NCBI GenBank assembly: GCA_050744245.1
Contig: JBOGGX010000217.1
Span: forward strand, 1-50,315
Length of the DNA stretch: 50,315 nt
Direction of reading: 5' to 3'
From: JBOGGX01 sp050744245
GTDB taxonomy: Bacteria > Actinomycetota > Acidimicrobiia > Acidimicrobiales > JBOGGX01
The notes under the pieces were generated by a model. It was not told the origin of the DNA, ran no database searches, and saw only the letters and a list, made by a program, of their open reading frames with translations. Numbering within the stretch: the first letter of the stretch is position 1; each line of letters begins with the position of its first letter. Shown piece after piece: positions 16,618 to 25,270 of this stretch. The position numbers were made by a program, and so were the translations under genes.

Positions 16618-19347
16618 ACCGCCGCGCCCGATGAAGCGGCTGATCTGGGGAGGTGTGACTATCTGCGGGTGGAGTCGGCCCAAGCCGAGTCACCGGCCAC
16701 TCTGGCTCGTCGGGCCATCGACCTGGCCGCGTCGGATGCCGCGGCCGCCGTCGAGGTTTCCGAGCGCGCGCTTGAGCTGACCGGCGGTCGGGACGCGTCG
16801 ACGGCAGCCATTGCCTGGCGGGCGCTGGGGCTGGTGGCGCTGTATGCCAACGACCTGCCGCTCGCCGGCCGCCGACTTGCTCAAGCCATCGACGTCGCCC
16901 ATGCGAACGGGCTGACCCAGTTGGAAGGCGAGGCTCGCATGAGCCTCGCGCCCGTGCTATGGCTCACTGGCGAGGGCGACGCCGCGCTGGCCGAGTGCGA
17001 CGGCGCGGCTGCCCTTCTCGACGGACTCCCGCGCGCTCGCCTCGAGGTCCAGCGGGCCGGCCTCCTCGAGGACCTCGACCGGCGCGACGAGGCACTTCGT
17101 GCCTATGCCCGGGCGTTGCCCGTGCTGCGCGGCGCGGGTGAACGACTCTGGGAGGCACGCGCCCACCACAACCGGGCCCACCTTTACCTGGTCGCTGGCG
17201 ATCTGACGAGGGCCCGCCACGATCTGTTGGCGGCTGATCGCATGTTCGCCGAACTCGGGTCCGATCGTCTCCGCGCCCAGGGCTGCCATCACCTCGGCCG
17301 CCTCGAGGCTCTCGCCGGAGACCTCCCTGCTGCCCTCGGCTGGTTCGCCATGGCCGATGAGCTGAATGCTCGGGTTGGCGTGCGAGACCTCGTAGGGCTC
17401 ACCGATAGGTGTGCGGCGCTAGTTCCCGCTCGACTCGGTGAGGAAGCGAAGGCTGCGGCCGAGATGGCCATCGCGGAGTCGGAGCGGGCGGGGGAGGAGC
17501 ACTATCTCGCCCAGGCTCGAATGGCGCACGCCGAGGCGTGCCTGCTGACGGGGGATCCGGCGACAGCCGTTCAGTCCGCCGAGCTGGCGGCCGTCTCGTT
17601 CCATCGTCGGCGGCTCCGGCGGTGGGCTGCTCTGGCCGGCTTCGTCGCCGTGCGGGCGCGCCGGCTAGGCGGCGAACGGTCGAACCGGCTCCTCACCTCG
17701 GCCCGGGCGTCGGCCGCCGAGCTCGACCGGGCGGAATGGACCGACGCCGCGGCCGAGGCCCGGCTGCTGGCCGGCCAGGTGGCGATCGAGCTGGGCCGAC
17801 CGGCGGTGGCCCGGCCCGAGCTCGAGGGGGCGGCCCGCCTACGGGGCGCGAGCCCGGCGCCGGTGCGGATCAGGGCGTGGCACGCGGTCGCCCTCCTGCG
17901 CCTGCTCGACGGCGACCGCCGCGGGGCCCGGTCGGCGCTGCGCACCGGCCTGCGGATCGTCGACGCCCACCGGGCGACCCTCGGGGCGACCGAGCTCAGA
18001 GCCCGGGCCGGGGGTCACGGCACCGAGCTGGCCAACCTGGGACTGCGCCTGGCGCTCGCCGACGGCTCGGCGACCGACGTGCTCACGTGGTCAGAACGAT
18101 TCCGGGCGGGTGCGCTGCAGGTCGCGCCGGTGTCACCCGGCCGCGACCCGGCGGTGCTCCGTGACCTGGGTGAGCTCCGACGCCTGGCCGGCGAGATCGA
18201 GGCCGCGGCGCTGGCCGGCGACGACATCGCGCCGCTGCGTCGACGTCAGGTGGCGCTCGAGGCTGCGGTCAACCGGCTGGTGCGCACCGTGCGGGGTCGG
18301 TCCGCCGCCCTCAGCCGAACCCTGTCGGTCGGCGATCTGGCCGCCGTCCTGGGCGAGCGGGTCATGGTCGAGATGGTCGACGTCGACGGGTCGCTGCACG
18401 GTGTTGTCGTCGGGGACCACGGTCGGCGGCGGGTCGCCCTGGTCGAGCTGGGCCCGATGTCGTCGGTGCGGGCCGACCTCGACGGTGCCCGCTTCGCCCT
18501 GCGCCGGCTCGCGTTCGGCCGCCGGTCGGCGGCGTCCCTGAACGCGGCCCGGGTCGCGCTCCTCGAGTCGGCCAGGCGGCTCGACGATCGGCTGCTCGGG
18601 TCGATCGGCCCGCTCGTCGGCGACCGGCCGCTCGTGGTCGTCCCCACCGGCATCCTGCACGTGCTCCCCTGGTCGGTGCTCCCGTCGCTCTCGGGCCGGC
18701 CGGTCTCGACCGTGCCGTCGGCCGCCATGTGGCTCGACTCGGAACGCGCCGCCGACCGGCGGTCGCGCCGCCGGCGGGTGGTGCTGGTCGCCGGGCCCCG
18801 CCTCCCGGGGGCCGGGCCGGAGGTGGCCGGCCTGGCCCGGCGCTACCGCAGCCGATCGCCCGCCGGCGACGTCGTACGGCTCACCGGCCGCAACGCTACG
18901 GCCGGCTCGGTGAAGCACGCGCTCGACGGCGCGGCGCTGGCTCACGTGGCCGCCCACGGCCGGTTCAGGGCCGACAACCCATTGTTCTCGGCGCTGGAGT
19001 TGGCCGACGGTCCGCTCACCGTCCACGACCTCGAGTCGCTGCGGCGGGCGCCCGAGGTGATCGTGTTGTCGGCCTGCGACTCGGGCCTGTCGTCGGTCCA
19101 TCCCGGCGACGAGCTGCTCGGGTTGGCCGCCGGCCTGCTCGGGCTCGGGACGCGCACCCTGGTCGCCAGCCTCCTGCCGGTCCCGGACGAGGCCACCCGG
19201 TTGCTGATGCTCGACTTCCACGGCCGGCTGCAGGCCGGCGCGCGTCCCGCCCACGCCCTGGCGGCGGCCCAGGCCGCCTGGTTCGCGGCCGGTGATGACG
19301 CGGCGCTGGCCGCTGCGGCCAGCTTCGTCTGCATCGGTCGGGGCTAG
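16615..19347 (+). CDS. TPR-CHAT domain protein (caspase-like protease)
   Basis: The 910-residue protein starts at the ATG within the shared upstream block. Residues ~20-520 are tandem TPR-like helical pairs (for example AWRALGLVALYANDLPLAGRRL and ARAHHNRAHLYLVAGDLTRARHDLLAADRMF, quoted in part). Residues ~600-910 form a CHAT (caspase HetF-associated with TPRs) protease domain. Catalytic His781 lies in HVAAHGRF and Cys821 in VLSACDSGLSS, followed by PGDELLGLAAGLLGLGTRTLVASL. The domain order matches CHAT proteases activated through their TPR part. No signal peptide is present. The neighbouring subtilase, sigma factor and sigma partner suggest a proteolytic signalling or conflict pathway; the substrate is unknown. 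Confidence 0.9.
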   Translation: MTAAPDEAADLGRCDYLRVESAQAESPATLARRAIDLAASDAAAAVEVSERALELTGGRDASTAAIAWRALGLVALYANDLPLAGRRLAQAIDVAHANGLTQLEGEARMSLAPVLWLTGEGDAALAECDGAAALLDGLPRARLEVQRAGLLEDLDRRDEALRAYARALPVLRGAGERLWEARAHHNRAHLYLVAGDLTRARHDLLAADRMFAELGSDRLRAQGCHHLGRLEALAGDLPAALGWFAMADELNARVGVRDLVGLTDRCAALVPARLGEEAKAAAEMAIAESERAGEEHYLAQARMAHAEACLLTGDPATAVQSAELAAVSFHRRRLRRWAALAGFVAVRARRLGGERSNRLLTSARASAAELDRAEWTDAAAEARLLAGQVAIELGRPAVARPELEGAARLRGASPAPVRIRAWHAVALLRLLDGDRRGARSALRTGLRIVDAHRATLGATELRARAGGHGTELANLGLRLALADGSATDVLTWSERFRAGALQVAPVSPGRDPAVLRDLGELRRLAGEIEAAALAGDDIAPLRRRQVALEAAVNRLVRTVRGRSAALSRTLSVGDLAAVLGERVMVEMVDVDGSLHGVVVGDHGRRRVALVELGPMSSVRADLDGARFALRRLAFGRRSAASLNAARVALLESARRLDDRLLGSIGPLVGDRPLVVVPTGILHVLPWSVLPSLSGRPVSTVPSAAMWLDSERAADRRSRRRRVVLVAGPRLPGAGPEVAGLARRYRSRSPAGDVVRLTGRNATAGSVKHALDGAALAHVAAHGRFRADNPLFSALELADGPLTVHDLESLRRAPEVIVLSACDSGLSSVHPGDELLGLAAGLLGLGTRTLVASLLPVPDEATRLLMLDFHGRLQAGARPAHALAAAQAAWFAAGDDAALAAAASFVCIGRG

Positions 19348-19773
19348 TCAGCCGACGCGTCGGGAGCTGACGACGAAGTCCCTCGACGTGGTCCCTGTCG
19401 TGGTGCCGACCCCCCAGCTCACGATGTGGGTCGGCCGCAGACGGATGAAGGGCTCGACGAAGTGGGGGAAGCGGGGGTTGATCGTGCTGCCCCCGGTCTC
19501 GTGGAGCTCCGCCCGGCCCCGTATCTCAACGGCGTGGGCGCCGGTCTGGCTGGCGTCGTCGACCAGCAACGTGACCCTCGGGTTCCGTCTGGCGTCCCGC
19601 CACTTCTTGCCCGCGGCGAAGTCGATGCCGCCCAGGTCGATCGTCTGCTCCTCACGGTTGTAGCGGTAGGTGAGCGGGATGACGTGGGGCTGCCCGTCGG
19701 CGCCGATGGTGGCCAGCCGCCCCATGGTCTGGCGCTCGAGGTACTCGATCTCCTCGGTGGTGAAGACGCTCAT
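19348..19773 (-). CDS. PPOX-class (F420/FMN-binding) split-barrel protein
   Basis: The 141-residue protein is a pyridoxamine-5'-phosphate-oxidase-like split barrel. It opens TTEEIEYLERQTMGRLATIGADGQPHVIPLTYRY and has KKWRDARRNPRVTLLVDD and a closing VEPFIRLRPTHIVSWGV. These features resemble actinobacterial PPOX-class F420-dependent reductases, although FMN or heme binders share the fold. It is convergent with the CHAT gene with no spacing. Function beyond a flavin or deazaflavin redox role cannot be stated. Confidence 0.82.
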   Translation of the reverse strand: MSVFTTEEIEYLERQTMGRLATIGADGQPHVIPLTYRYNREEQTIDLGGIDFAAGKKWRDARRNPRVTLLVDDASQTGAHAVEIRGRAELHETGGSTINPRFPHFVEPFIRLRPTHIVSWGVGTTTGTTSRDFVVSSRRVG

Positions 19774-19794
19774 CGCCGCCAGTCTGGCAGGGCG

Positions 19795-20304
19795 TCAGCG
19801 CCGCTGGATCTGGCCGGAACCATCGCCCCGGATCCAGAAGTCCCAGCAGCAGCTCCCGTCGTGCATGCCGAACTGCCTGACGTCGAGCTCGGCGCTGCCC
19901 TCCAGATGGGCGACCCCGTTGCCGACCGTCACCGGCGTGGCCGAGAGCTTTCCTGAGGCGCTCGGGCTGTCGCCGGCCAGGGTGGTCTCGGTGACCGCGT
20001 ACATGTAGGCGCCGTGGAGGAACCAACCCTTGCCGTCGTTGCGTCCTCCCGCCTGCCACACGACGCCGACTCGCACCCGGGTCTCGTCGCACCACATGTT
20101 GCGCGAGAAGAACGAGGTGCGCCGAGCCGAGTCGACGATGTGACGGGCCGTCTGGTGGGTCCAGTCGAGGTCCCACGGCTCGAGGCCCTTGGGCACCACG
20201 AAGGCTCGCTCGCCCATGTTCCTCGACGAGTTCGACTCCAGGAGCTGGGCCACGTCGGTGACCGAGTTCCACACGTCCTTGTAGTCGACCTTGACGTCAG
20301 CCAT
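19795..20304 (-). CDS. Hypothetical protein
   Basis: The 169-residue soluble protein is rich in Trp, with no recognised family. It contains KGLEPWDLDWTHQTARHIVD, RVGVVWQAGGRNDGKGWFLHGAYMY and a C-terminal HDGSCCWDFWIRGDG. The pattern of alternating hydrophobic strands suggests a beta-sandwich or barrel. Its start overlaps the end of a 39-residue ORF by 8 bases, so both are translated from one message. Confidence 0.65.
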   Translation of the reverse strand: MADVKVDYKDVWNSVTDVAQLLESNSSRNMGERAFVVPKGLEPWDLDWTHQTARHIVDSARRTSFFSRNMWCDETRVRVGVVWQAGGRNDGKGWFLHGAYMYAVTETTLAGDSPSASGKLSATPVTVGNGVAHLEGSAELDVRQFGMHDGSCCWDFWIRGDGSGQIQRR

Positions 20305-20416
20305 GGCTCGCCGCCCCCTCGGCCGTGTCGCCCGCGTCGTCGCCGTCGTCGGCGAACAGCGCTTCTTCCTGGAGGATGGCCCGCAGGTTGAACCAGTCCG
20401 ATCCGTCGGTGCTCAT
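20297..20416 (-). CDS. Small acidic protein coupled to the downstream gene
   Basis: This 39-residue ORF has an unusually strong ribosome-binding site, GGGAGGGGAG, directly before its ATG. It overlaps the next gene by 8 bases. The product (starting MSTDGSDWFNLRAILQEEAL and ending in an Asp/Glu/Ala-rich tail) is soluble and acidic. It may be a leader for translational coupling or a small partner of the unknown 169-residue protein. Confidence 0.6.
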   Translation of the reverse strand: MSTDGSDWFNLRAILQEEALFADDGDDAGDTAEGAASHG

Positions 20417-20534
20417 GTCTCCCCTCCCATGTCGGGACGGGGGTGATGGTGCGGGCCGCACCCGCCCGGCCGACGCGCCGTCGGGCCGCCCCGGGGTATG
20501 GCTCGGTGCTCGATGGGGCAGCCGCGGCTGCCGG

Positions 20535-22415
20535 TCAGACGGAGACCGGGCTGGCCGCACCGTCCGCGAACTGCGTGCGGTAGAGCTCGGCGTAGCGCCC
20601 GCCGGCGGCGATGAGCTCGGCGTGGGTCCCGCGCTCGACGACGCGCCCGTCCTCGACCACGAGGATGGCGTCGGCGGCCCGGATGGTCGACAGCCGGTGC
20701 GCGATGACCAGGGCCGTCCGCCCCGCGAGCGCGGCGACCAGGGCCTCCTGCACCGCCACCTCCGACTCCGAGTCGAGGTGGGCGGTGGCCTCGTCGAGGA
20801 TCACCACCCGGGGCCGGGCCAGGAGGAGCCGGGCGATGGTGAGCCGTTGCCGTTCGCCGCCCGACAACCGGTAGCCCCGCTCGCCCACGACCGTGTCGAG
20901 CCCGTCGGGCAGCGATCGCACCAGGGCCGCCAGGCGGGCGTCGCCGAGGGCGGTCCACAGCTCGTCGTCGCCGGCGTCGGGCGCGGCGAACAGCAGGTTG
21001 GCCCGGATGGTGTCGTGGAAAAGATGTCCGTCCTGGGTGACGACGCCGACGGTGCCGCGGATGGACTCGAACGAGAGCGACCGCACGTCGATGTCGCCGA
21101 GCCTGACCGCACCGGTGTCGACGTCGTACAGCCGGGGCACGAGCGACGCCAGCGTCGACTTCCCGGCTCCTGACGGTCCGACGAGGGCGACCGTCTGGCC
21201 CGGCTCGACCCGGAACGAGATGTCGTAAAGGACCTCGTCCCCGAGGCGGTCGTCGAGGATGGCGACCTCCTCGAGCGAGGCGAGCGACACCTGTTCGGCC
21301 GACGGGTAGCGGAACGACACGTGGTCAAACTCGACCGACACCGCGCCGTCCGGCACCGTCTTCGGATCGGCCGGCTCCTTGATGAGCGGCTCGATGTCGA
21401 GGACCTCGAAGACGCGTTCGAAGCTCACCAGGGCGGTGACGATGTCGAGGCGGGCGGTGGCCAGCGCGGTCAGCGGGGCGTACAGCCGGGTGAGGAGGAG
21501 GGCCAGCGTGACGACGGTCCCGGCGTCGAGGTCGCCGCGCAGCGCCAGGTAGCCGCCGAGCCCGAAGATCAGCGCCTGGGCCAGCCCCGAGACCAGGGTG
21601 AGCGCCCGGAAGAACACCTCCATCGCCAGGGCGGAGCGGACACCGATGTCGCTCACCCGGCCCGCCCGCCGGCCGAACTCGCTGGCCTCCTCGTCCGGCC
21701 GGCCGAACAGCTTGACCAGGGTCGACCCCGGCGCCGAGAACCGCTCGGTCATCTGCGAGGTCATCGCCGAGTTGTGCTCGGCCGCCTCCAGCTGGAGCGC
21801 GCCCACCTTGGCGCCCACCCGGCGAGCCGGGATGACGAAGAGCGGCAGCAGCACCATGGCCAGCACGGTGATCTGCCACGAGAGCCGAAGCATCACCACC
21901 AGGGTGAGGGCCAGGGCGATGACGTTGGTGACCACGCCGGCCAGGGCCGACGTGAAGGCCCGCTGGGCACCGATCACGTCGTTGTTGAGCCGGCTCACCA
22001 GGGCGCCGGTGTGGGTGCGGGTGAAAAACGCGATCGGCATGCGCTGGACGTGCTCGAACACCTGCCGGCGGAGGTCGAGGATGAGCCGCTCGCCGAGCTG
22101 GGACGACTTCACCCGTTCGAGCAGCCCGATGCCGGCGTCGAGCACGGCCGCCGCCGCGATCAGGCCGGCGAGCCCGAGGACGGTGGCCACCGACCGGCCC
22201 TCCACGATCGCGTCGACCGCCTCCCCGGCGATGACCGGGGCGGCGACGCCGAGCACGGCCGAGACCGTGGCGAGGAGAAGAAAGGCGACGATCGTGGTCC
22301 GGTGGGGGCGGGCGAACGAGACGACCCGCCGGAACGTCGCCCGTCCCACCGCTCGGCGGGGCTTGCCGTCCTGCATGGCGCTCTGCAGGGCCATCCACAT
22401 GTTGAAGTCGCTCAT
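20535..22415 (-). CDS. ABC exporter, fused membrane and ATPase domains (MsbA/LmrA type)
   Basis: This is a half-transporter that should work as a homodimer exporting drugs, lipids or redox-active compounds. The 626-residue protein has six membrane helices in residues ~45-340 (such as TIVAFLLLATVSAVLGVAAP) and a nucleotide-binding domain in ~370-615. That domain has Walker A GPSGAGKST, Q-loop TQDGHLF, signature LSGGERQRLTIAR, Walker B RVVILDEAT and H-loop AHRLSTI. The start at 22415 (MSDFNMWMALQSAM) fits the family and lies 45 bases from the -10 of a SoxR/MerR-type promoter. Induction by redox-cycling or drug-like compounds is therefore likely. Confidence 0.92.
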   Translation of the reverse strand: MSDFNMWMALQSAMQDGKPRRAVGRATFRRVVSFARPHRTTIVAFLLLATVSAVLGVAAPVIAGEAVDAIVEGRSVATVLGLAGLIAAAAVLDAGIGLLERVKSSQLGERLILDLRRQVFEHVQRMPIAFFTRTHTGALVSRLNNDVIGAQRAFTSALAGVVTNVIALALTLVVMLRLSWQITVLAMVLLPLFVIPARRVGAKVGALQLEAAEHNSAMTSQMTERFSAPGSTLVKLFGRPDEEASEFGRRAGRVSDIGVRSALAMEVFFRALTLVSGLAQALIFGLGGYLALRGDLDAGTVVTLALLLTRLYAPLTALATARLDIVTALVSFERVFEVLDIEPLIKEPADPKTVPDGAVSVEFDHVSFRYPSAEQVSLASLEEVAILDDRLGDEVLYDISFRVEPGQTVALVGPSGAGKSTLASLVPRLYDVDTGAVRLGDIDVRSLSFESIRGTVGVVTQDGHLFHDTIRANLLFAAPDAGDDELWTALGDARLAALVRSLPDGLDTVVGERGYRLSGGERQRLTIARLLLARPRVVILDEATAHLDSESEVAVQEALVAALAGRTALVIAHRLSTIRAADAILVVEDGRVVERGTHAELIAAGGRYAELYRTQFADGAASPVSV

Positions 22416-22459
22416 CGGTGCCGATGCCTTCCGGGTCGCGGGGAACGACGCGACCGGCA

Positions 22460-22490
22460 ACGCTACGACCTCAAGCACGCTTGAGGTCAA
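22460..22490 (-). promoter_or_regulatory. SoxR-like (MerR-family) operator-promoter of the ABC exporter
   Basis: A perfect 10-bp inverted repeat, GACCTCAAGC-AC-GCTTGAGGTC (22467-22488), sits between -35 TTGACC (22485-22490) and -10 TAGCGT (22460-22465) on the minus strand. The spacer is exactly 19 bases, the overlong spacing that MerR-family activators correct. The core CCTCAAG/CTTGAGG matches the known SoxR box. No soxR gene is in the window, so the regulator acts from elsewhere. Confidence 0.82.
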
Positions 22491-22531
22491 GGAGTCCGAC
22501 CGACCCGTCTGTGACTTCCGTCTCGATCGCA

Positions 22532-22570
22532 GAAACTAATGAGGGATCGGCGGACGGCCCGGTTAGTTTC
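22532..22570. promoter_or_regulatory. Inverted repeat upstream of the drrAB-like operon
   Basis: GAAACTAA (22532-22539) and TTAGTTTC (22563-22570) are exact complements, with centres 31 bases apart (about three helical turns). They are AT-rich in a GC-rich genome and lie 80-120 bases before the downstream ABC ATPase start. They could be two half-operators for a dimeric repressor such as a TetR-family protein. The function is inferred. Confidence 0.45.
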
Positions 22571-22650
22571 GTCGCGGGTCCTGGAAGCGCCCGTCGCATC
22601 GAACACTTCGCCGCGAGCGCCGCGGCCCCGCTCGAGCCGGAGGAACCACC

Positions 22651-23655
22651 GTGTCAAGCCCGTCCGCCTTCGCCGTCGAAGCGCATGGCCTGGTCAAACG
22701 CTACGGCGAGACCACGGCGCTGGGCGGCATCGATCTCGATGTTCCGATCGGAAGCGTCACCGCCGTCCTCGGCCCGAACGGGGCCGGGAAGACCACGGCC
22801 GTCCGCATCCTCACCACGCTGACCGAGCCCGACGAAGGCACTGCCGTCGTCGCCGGCTTCGACGTGCGCACCCACGGCCACGAGGTTCGGCGCCGGATCG
22901 GTCTTGCGGCCCAGGACGCGACGGTCGACGGTCTGCTCACCGGGCGGGAAAACCTCATCATGCTGGGCGAGCTCCATCAGCTCACCCGGCGGGAAGCCGT
23001 CGCCCGGGCCGACGCGCTGCTCGACGATTTCGCCCTGACCGAGGCGGCCAACCGGGTGACGTCCGGCTACTCGGGGGGCATGCGGCGCCGGCTCGATCTG
23101 GCCGCCACCCTCGTCTCCCGGCCGTCGGTGTTGTTCCTCGACGAGCCGACCACCGGGCTCGATCCCCGAGGCCGGGCCGAGCTGTGGAACGTGCTCGACA
23201 CCCTGGTCGACAAGGGCACGACCCTGCTGCTGACGACCCAGTATCTCGAAGAGGCCGAACGGCTGGCCGACGACATCGTCGTCATCGACCACGGGCGCAT
23301 CATCGCCCGCGGCGACGCCCGCAAGCTCAAGCGCGAGGTCGGCGGCGACCAGGTCCAGATCGTCGTCGTCGATCCGTCCCGCCTCGACGAGGCCGGTCGC
23401 ATCCTGGCCGGCATCACGGGCGTCACCCCGAACGTCGAGCCGGCCGCCCGCTCGGTTGTCGCCCCGACCGGCGAGGGGGTGGGGGCGCTCGTCGTCGTGG
23501 CGAACGCCCTGAAGGAGGCGTCGATCGCGGTCGACGACCTGAGCCTGCGCCAGCCCACGCTCGACGAGGTGTTCCTGACGCTGACCGGATCGGCACCCGA
23601 CGATGTCGACGCCGAACTCGAACAGCTTCGCATCGCCGAGGTGGCGCGGTCATGA
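22651..23655 (+). CDS. ABC transporter ATP-binding protein, DrrA-like
   Basis: This is the ATPase of a two-gene drug/antibiotic exporter. The 334-residue protein starts with GTG behind GGAGG. It has Walker A GPNGAGKTTA, Q-loop AAQDATVDG, signature YSGGMRRRLDLA, Walker B VLFLDEPTTGLD and a TTQYLEEAERLADDI switch. The C-terminal extension (LSLRQPTLDEVFLTLTG) is the hallmark of the daunorubicin-resistance DrrA group. Its ATGA stop overlaps the permease start. It is divergent from the SoxR-box exporter. Confidence 0.9.
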   Translation: MSSPSAFAVEAHGLVKRYGETTALGGIDLDVPIGSVTAVLGPNGAGKTTAVRILTTLTEPDEGTAVVAGFDVRTHGHEVRRRIGLAAQDATVDGLLTGRENLIMLGELHQLTRREAVARADALLDDFALTEAANRVTSGYSGGMRRRLDLAATLVSRPSVLFLDEPTTGLDPRGRAELWNVLDTLVDKGTTLLLTTQYLEEAERLADDIVVIDHGRIIARGDARKLKREVGGDQVQIVVVDPSRLDEAGRILAGITGVTPNVEPAARSVVAPTGEGVGALVVVANALKEASIAVDDLSLRQPTLDEVFLTLTGSAPDDVDAELEQLRIAEVARS

Positions 23656-24503
23656 GTGTGATCACCGTTCCGACGACCAGCGGGCCGACCGAGGATGTCC
23701 ACCCGTCCCGCGGGATCCTCCACGACACGTGGGTCTATGCCAAGCGCGGCCTCATCCACCTCAAGCGGCAGCCCGAGGCGCTGAGCGACGCCACCATCCA
23801 GCCGGTCATGTTCGTGGTGCTGTTCGCCTACGTGTTCGGCGGGGCCATCGCCGTGCCCGGCGGCGGCAACTACCGCGAGTTCCTGATGGGCGGCATCTTC
23901 GCCCAGACCATCGTGTTCACGGCGTTCGGCGTGGCCCTGTCGCTCGCCAACGACCGCAAGAACCAGGTGATCGACCGGTTCCGGTCGTTGCCGACGGCGA
24001 CCGGCTCCGTGCTCAGCGGTCACGCCGTGGTCAACCTGATCAAGTCGCTGCTGCCGATCGTGATCATGTCGATCTGCGGTCTCATCATCGGGTGGAGGAT
24101 CAACACCGGGTTCGTCGAGGCGGCGCGCGGCTATCTCCTCCTGATCGCCTTTGCCTTCGCCATGATCTGGGTCGGCATCCTGCTCGGCAGCCTCATCAAG
24201 ACGCCGGAGGGCGTGACGGGCGTCGCCTTCGCCGTGCTGTTCCCGCTCACCTTCATCGCCAGCACGTTCGTGCCGACCAGCACCATGCCCGGCGTGCTGC
24301 AGACGATCGCCGAGTGGAACCCGGTGACCTCTCTGGCCGACGCGTTGCGGATCGCGTTCGGCAACCCCAACACGCCGACCGTTCCTGGTGACCCGTGGCC
24401 GATCGCCCACCCGACGGCCTACACGTGGATCTGGATCGTGGCCATCGTCGTCGTGTTCGCGCCGCTGGCCATTCGCGCCTACCAGAGGTCGATCGAGAAG
24501 TAG
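23652..24503 (+). CDS. ABC-2 permease, DrrB-like
   Basis: This is the membrane partner of the preceding ATPase. The 283-residue protein has six hydrophobic segments, among them ATIQPVMFVVLFAYVFGGAI, SLLPIVIMSICGLIIGW, AFAFAMIWVGILLGSLI and the last, WIWIVAIVVVFAPLAIRAY. The extracellular motif FVPTSTMPGVLQTIAEWNPVT (read in parts) is typical of DrrB. The start overlaps the ATPase stop by four bases. Substrate is unknown; hydrophobic drugs or lipids are usual. Confidence 0.9.
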   Translation: MSVITVPTTSGPTEDVHPSRGILHDTWVYAKRGLIHLKRQPEALSDATIQPVMFVVLFAYVFGGAIAVPGGGNYREFLMGGIFAQTIVFTAFGVALSLANDRKNQVIDRFRSLPTATGSVLSGHAVVNLIKSLLPIVIMSICGLIIGWRINTGFVEAARGYLLLIAFAFAMIWVGILLGSLIKTPEGVTGVAFAVLFPLTFIASTFVPTSTMPGVLQTIAEWNPVTSLADALRIAFGNPNTPTVPGDPWPIAHPTAYTWIWIVAIVVVFAPLAIRAYQRSIEK

Positions 24504-24514
24504 AACGTGGGCTC

Positions 24515-25270
24515 ATGCCCGCGGTCTTGATCCACGGCGTCCCCGAGCGGGCGCCCGTTTGGGACCGGGTGCGGTCGCACCTGGCCCGAGCCGACGTCGT
24601 CGCCCTCGAGCTTCCTGGGTTCGGTCGAGACCGGCCGGAAGCCTTCGGCGCCGGCAAGGACGACTATGTCGCCTGGCTCGCCCGCGAGCTCGAGCCGCTG
24701 GTGTCCGAGGACGGACCGGTCGACCTCGTCGGTCACGACTGGGGCGGCGGCTTCGTCGTGCGCCTGGTGAGCACCCGTCCCGAGCTGTTCCGCTCGTGGG
24801 TGTCGGATGCTCCCAGCCTCGGCCACCCGGACATGCGCTGGCACGCCATCGCCGAGATCTGGCAGACGCCGGGAGCGGGTGAGGAGTTCTTCGAGCAGCA
24901 GCTGGCCCTGACCGATGAACAGCGCGCCGCCACCTACGAGGCGTTCGGCGTGCCCCCGGACGCGGCGCGGCAGATGGCCGGCTGGATCGACCGCGGGATG
25001 GCCGACAGCATCCTGACCCTCTATCGGTCGGCGGTCGACATCGGCCGGGACTGGTCCCCCGAGTTCCACGACATCCCCGTGCCCGGTCGCGTGATCGTCC
25101 CGATGGAGGATCCATTCCTGGCCGACGATCTGGCCCGGGACGCGGCGGCGCGCGCCGGGGCCGAGGTGGTCGAGCTCGAAGGCCTCGGCCACTGGTGGCT
25201 GCTCCAGGACCCGGAGCGCGGCGCCGCGGTGCTCGAGGAGTTCTGGTCGGTTGTCGGGCGTCCGGCCTAG
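24515..25270 (+). CDS. Alpha/beta hydrolase with Asp nucleophile (dehalogenase/epoxide-hydrolase type)
   Basis: This 251-residue alpha/beta-fold hydrolase starts 11 bases after the permease stop and is probably in the same transcript. The nucleophile elbow is LVGHDWGGGF with Asp75 in place of Ser. By family knowledge that is the mark of haloalkane or fluoroacetate dehalogenases and epoxide hydrolases rather than esterases. His226 in EGLGHWWLLQDPE is the probable general base, and the oxyanion loop is IHGVPER. Substrate cannot be chosen from sequence. Confidence 0.83.
   Translation: MPAVLIHGVPERAPVWDRVRSHLARADVVALELPGFGRDRPEAFGAGKDDYVAWLARELEPLVSEDGPVDLVGHDWGGGFVVRLVSTRPELFRSWVSDAPSLGHPDMRWHAIAEIWQTPGAGEEFFEQQLALTDEQRAATYEAFGVPPDAARQMAGWIDRGMADSILTLYRSAVDIGRDWSPEFHDIPVPGRVIVPMEDPFLADDLARDAAARAGAEVVELEGLGHWWLLQDPERGAAVLEEFWSVVGRPA

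Noticed and set aside
21321..22484. Plus-strand open frame opposite the ABC exporter
   Set aside because: Asp/Glu/Arg/Gly-rich complement of the exporter's coding strand, no motif, no ribosome-binding site.
23067..24410. Long minus-strand open frame across drrA/drrB
   Set aside because: Mirror of the real genes; composition is typical of antisense frames in GC-rich DNA.
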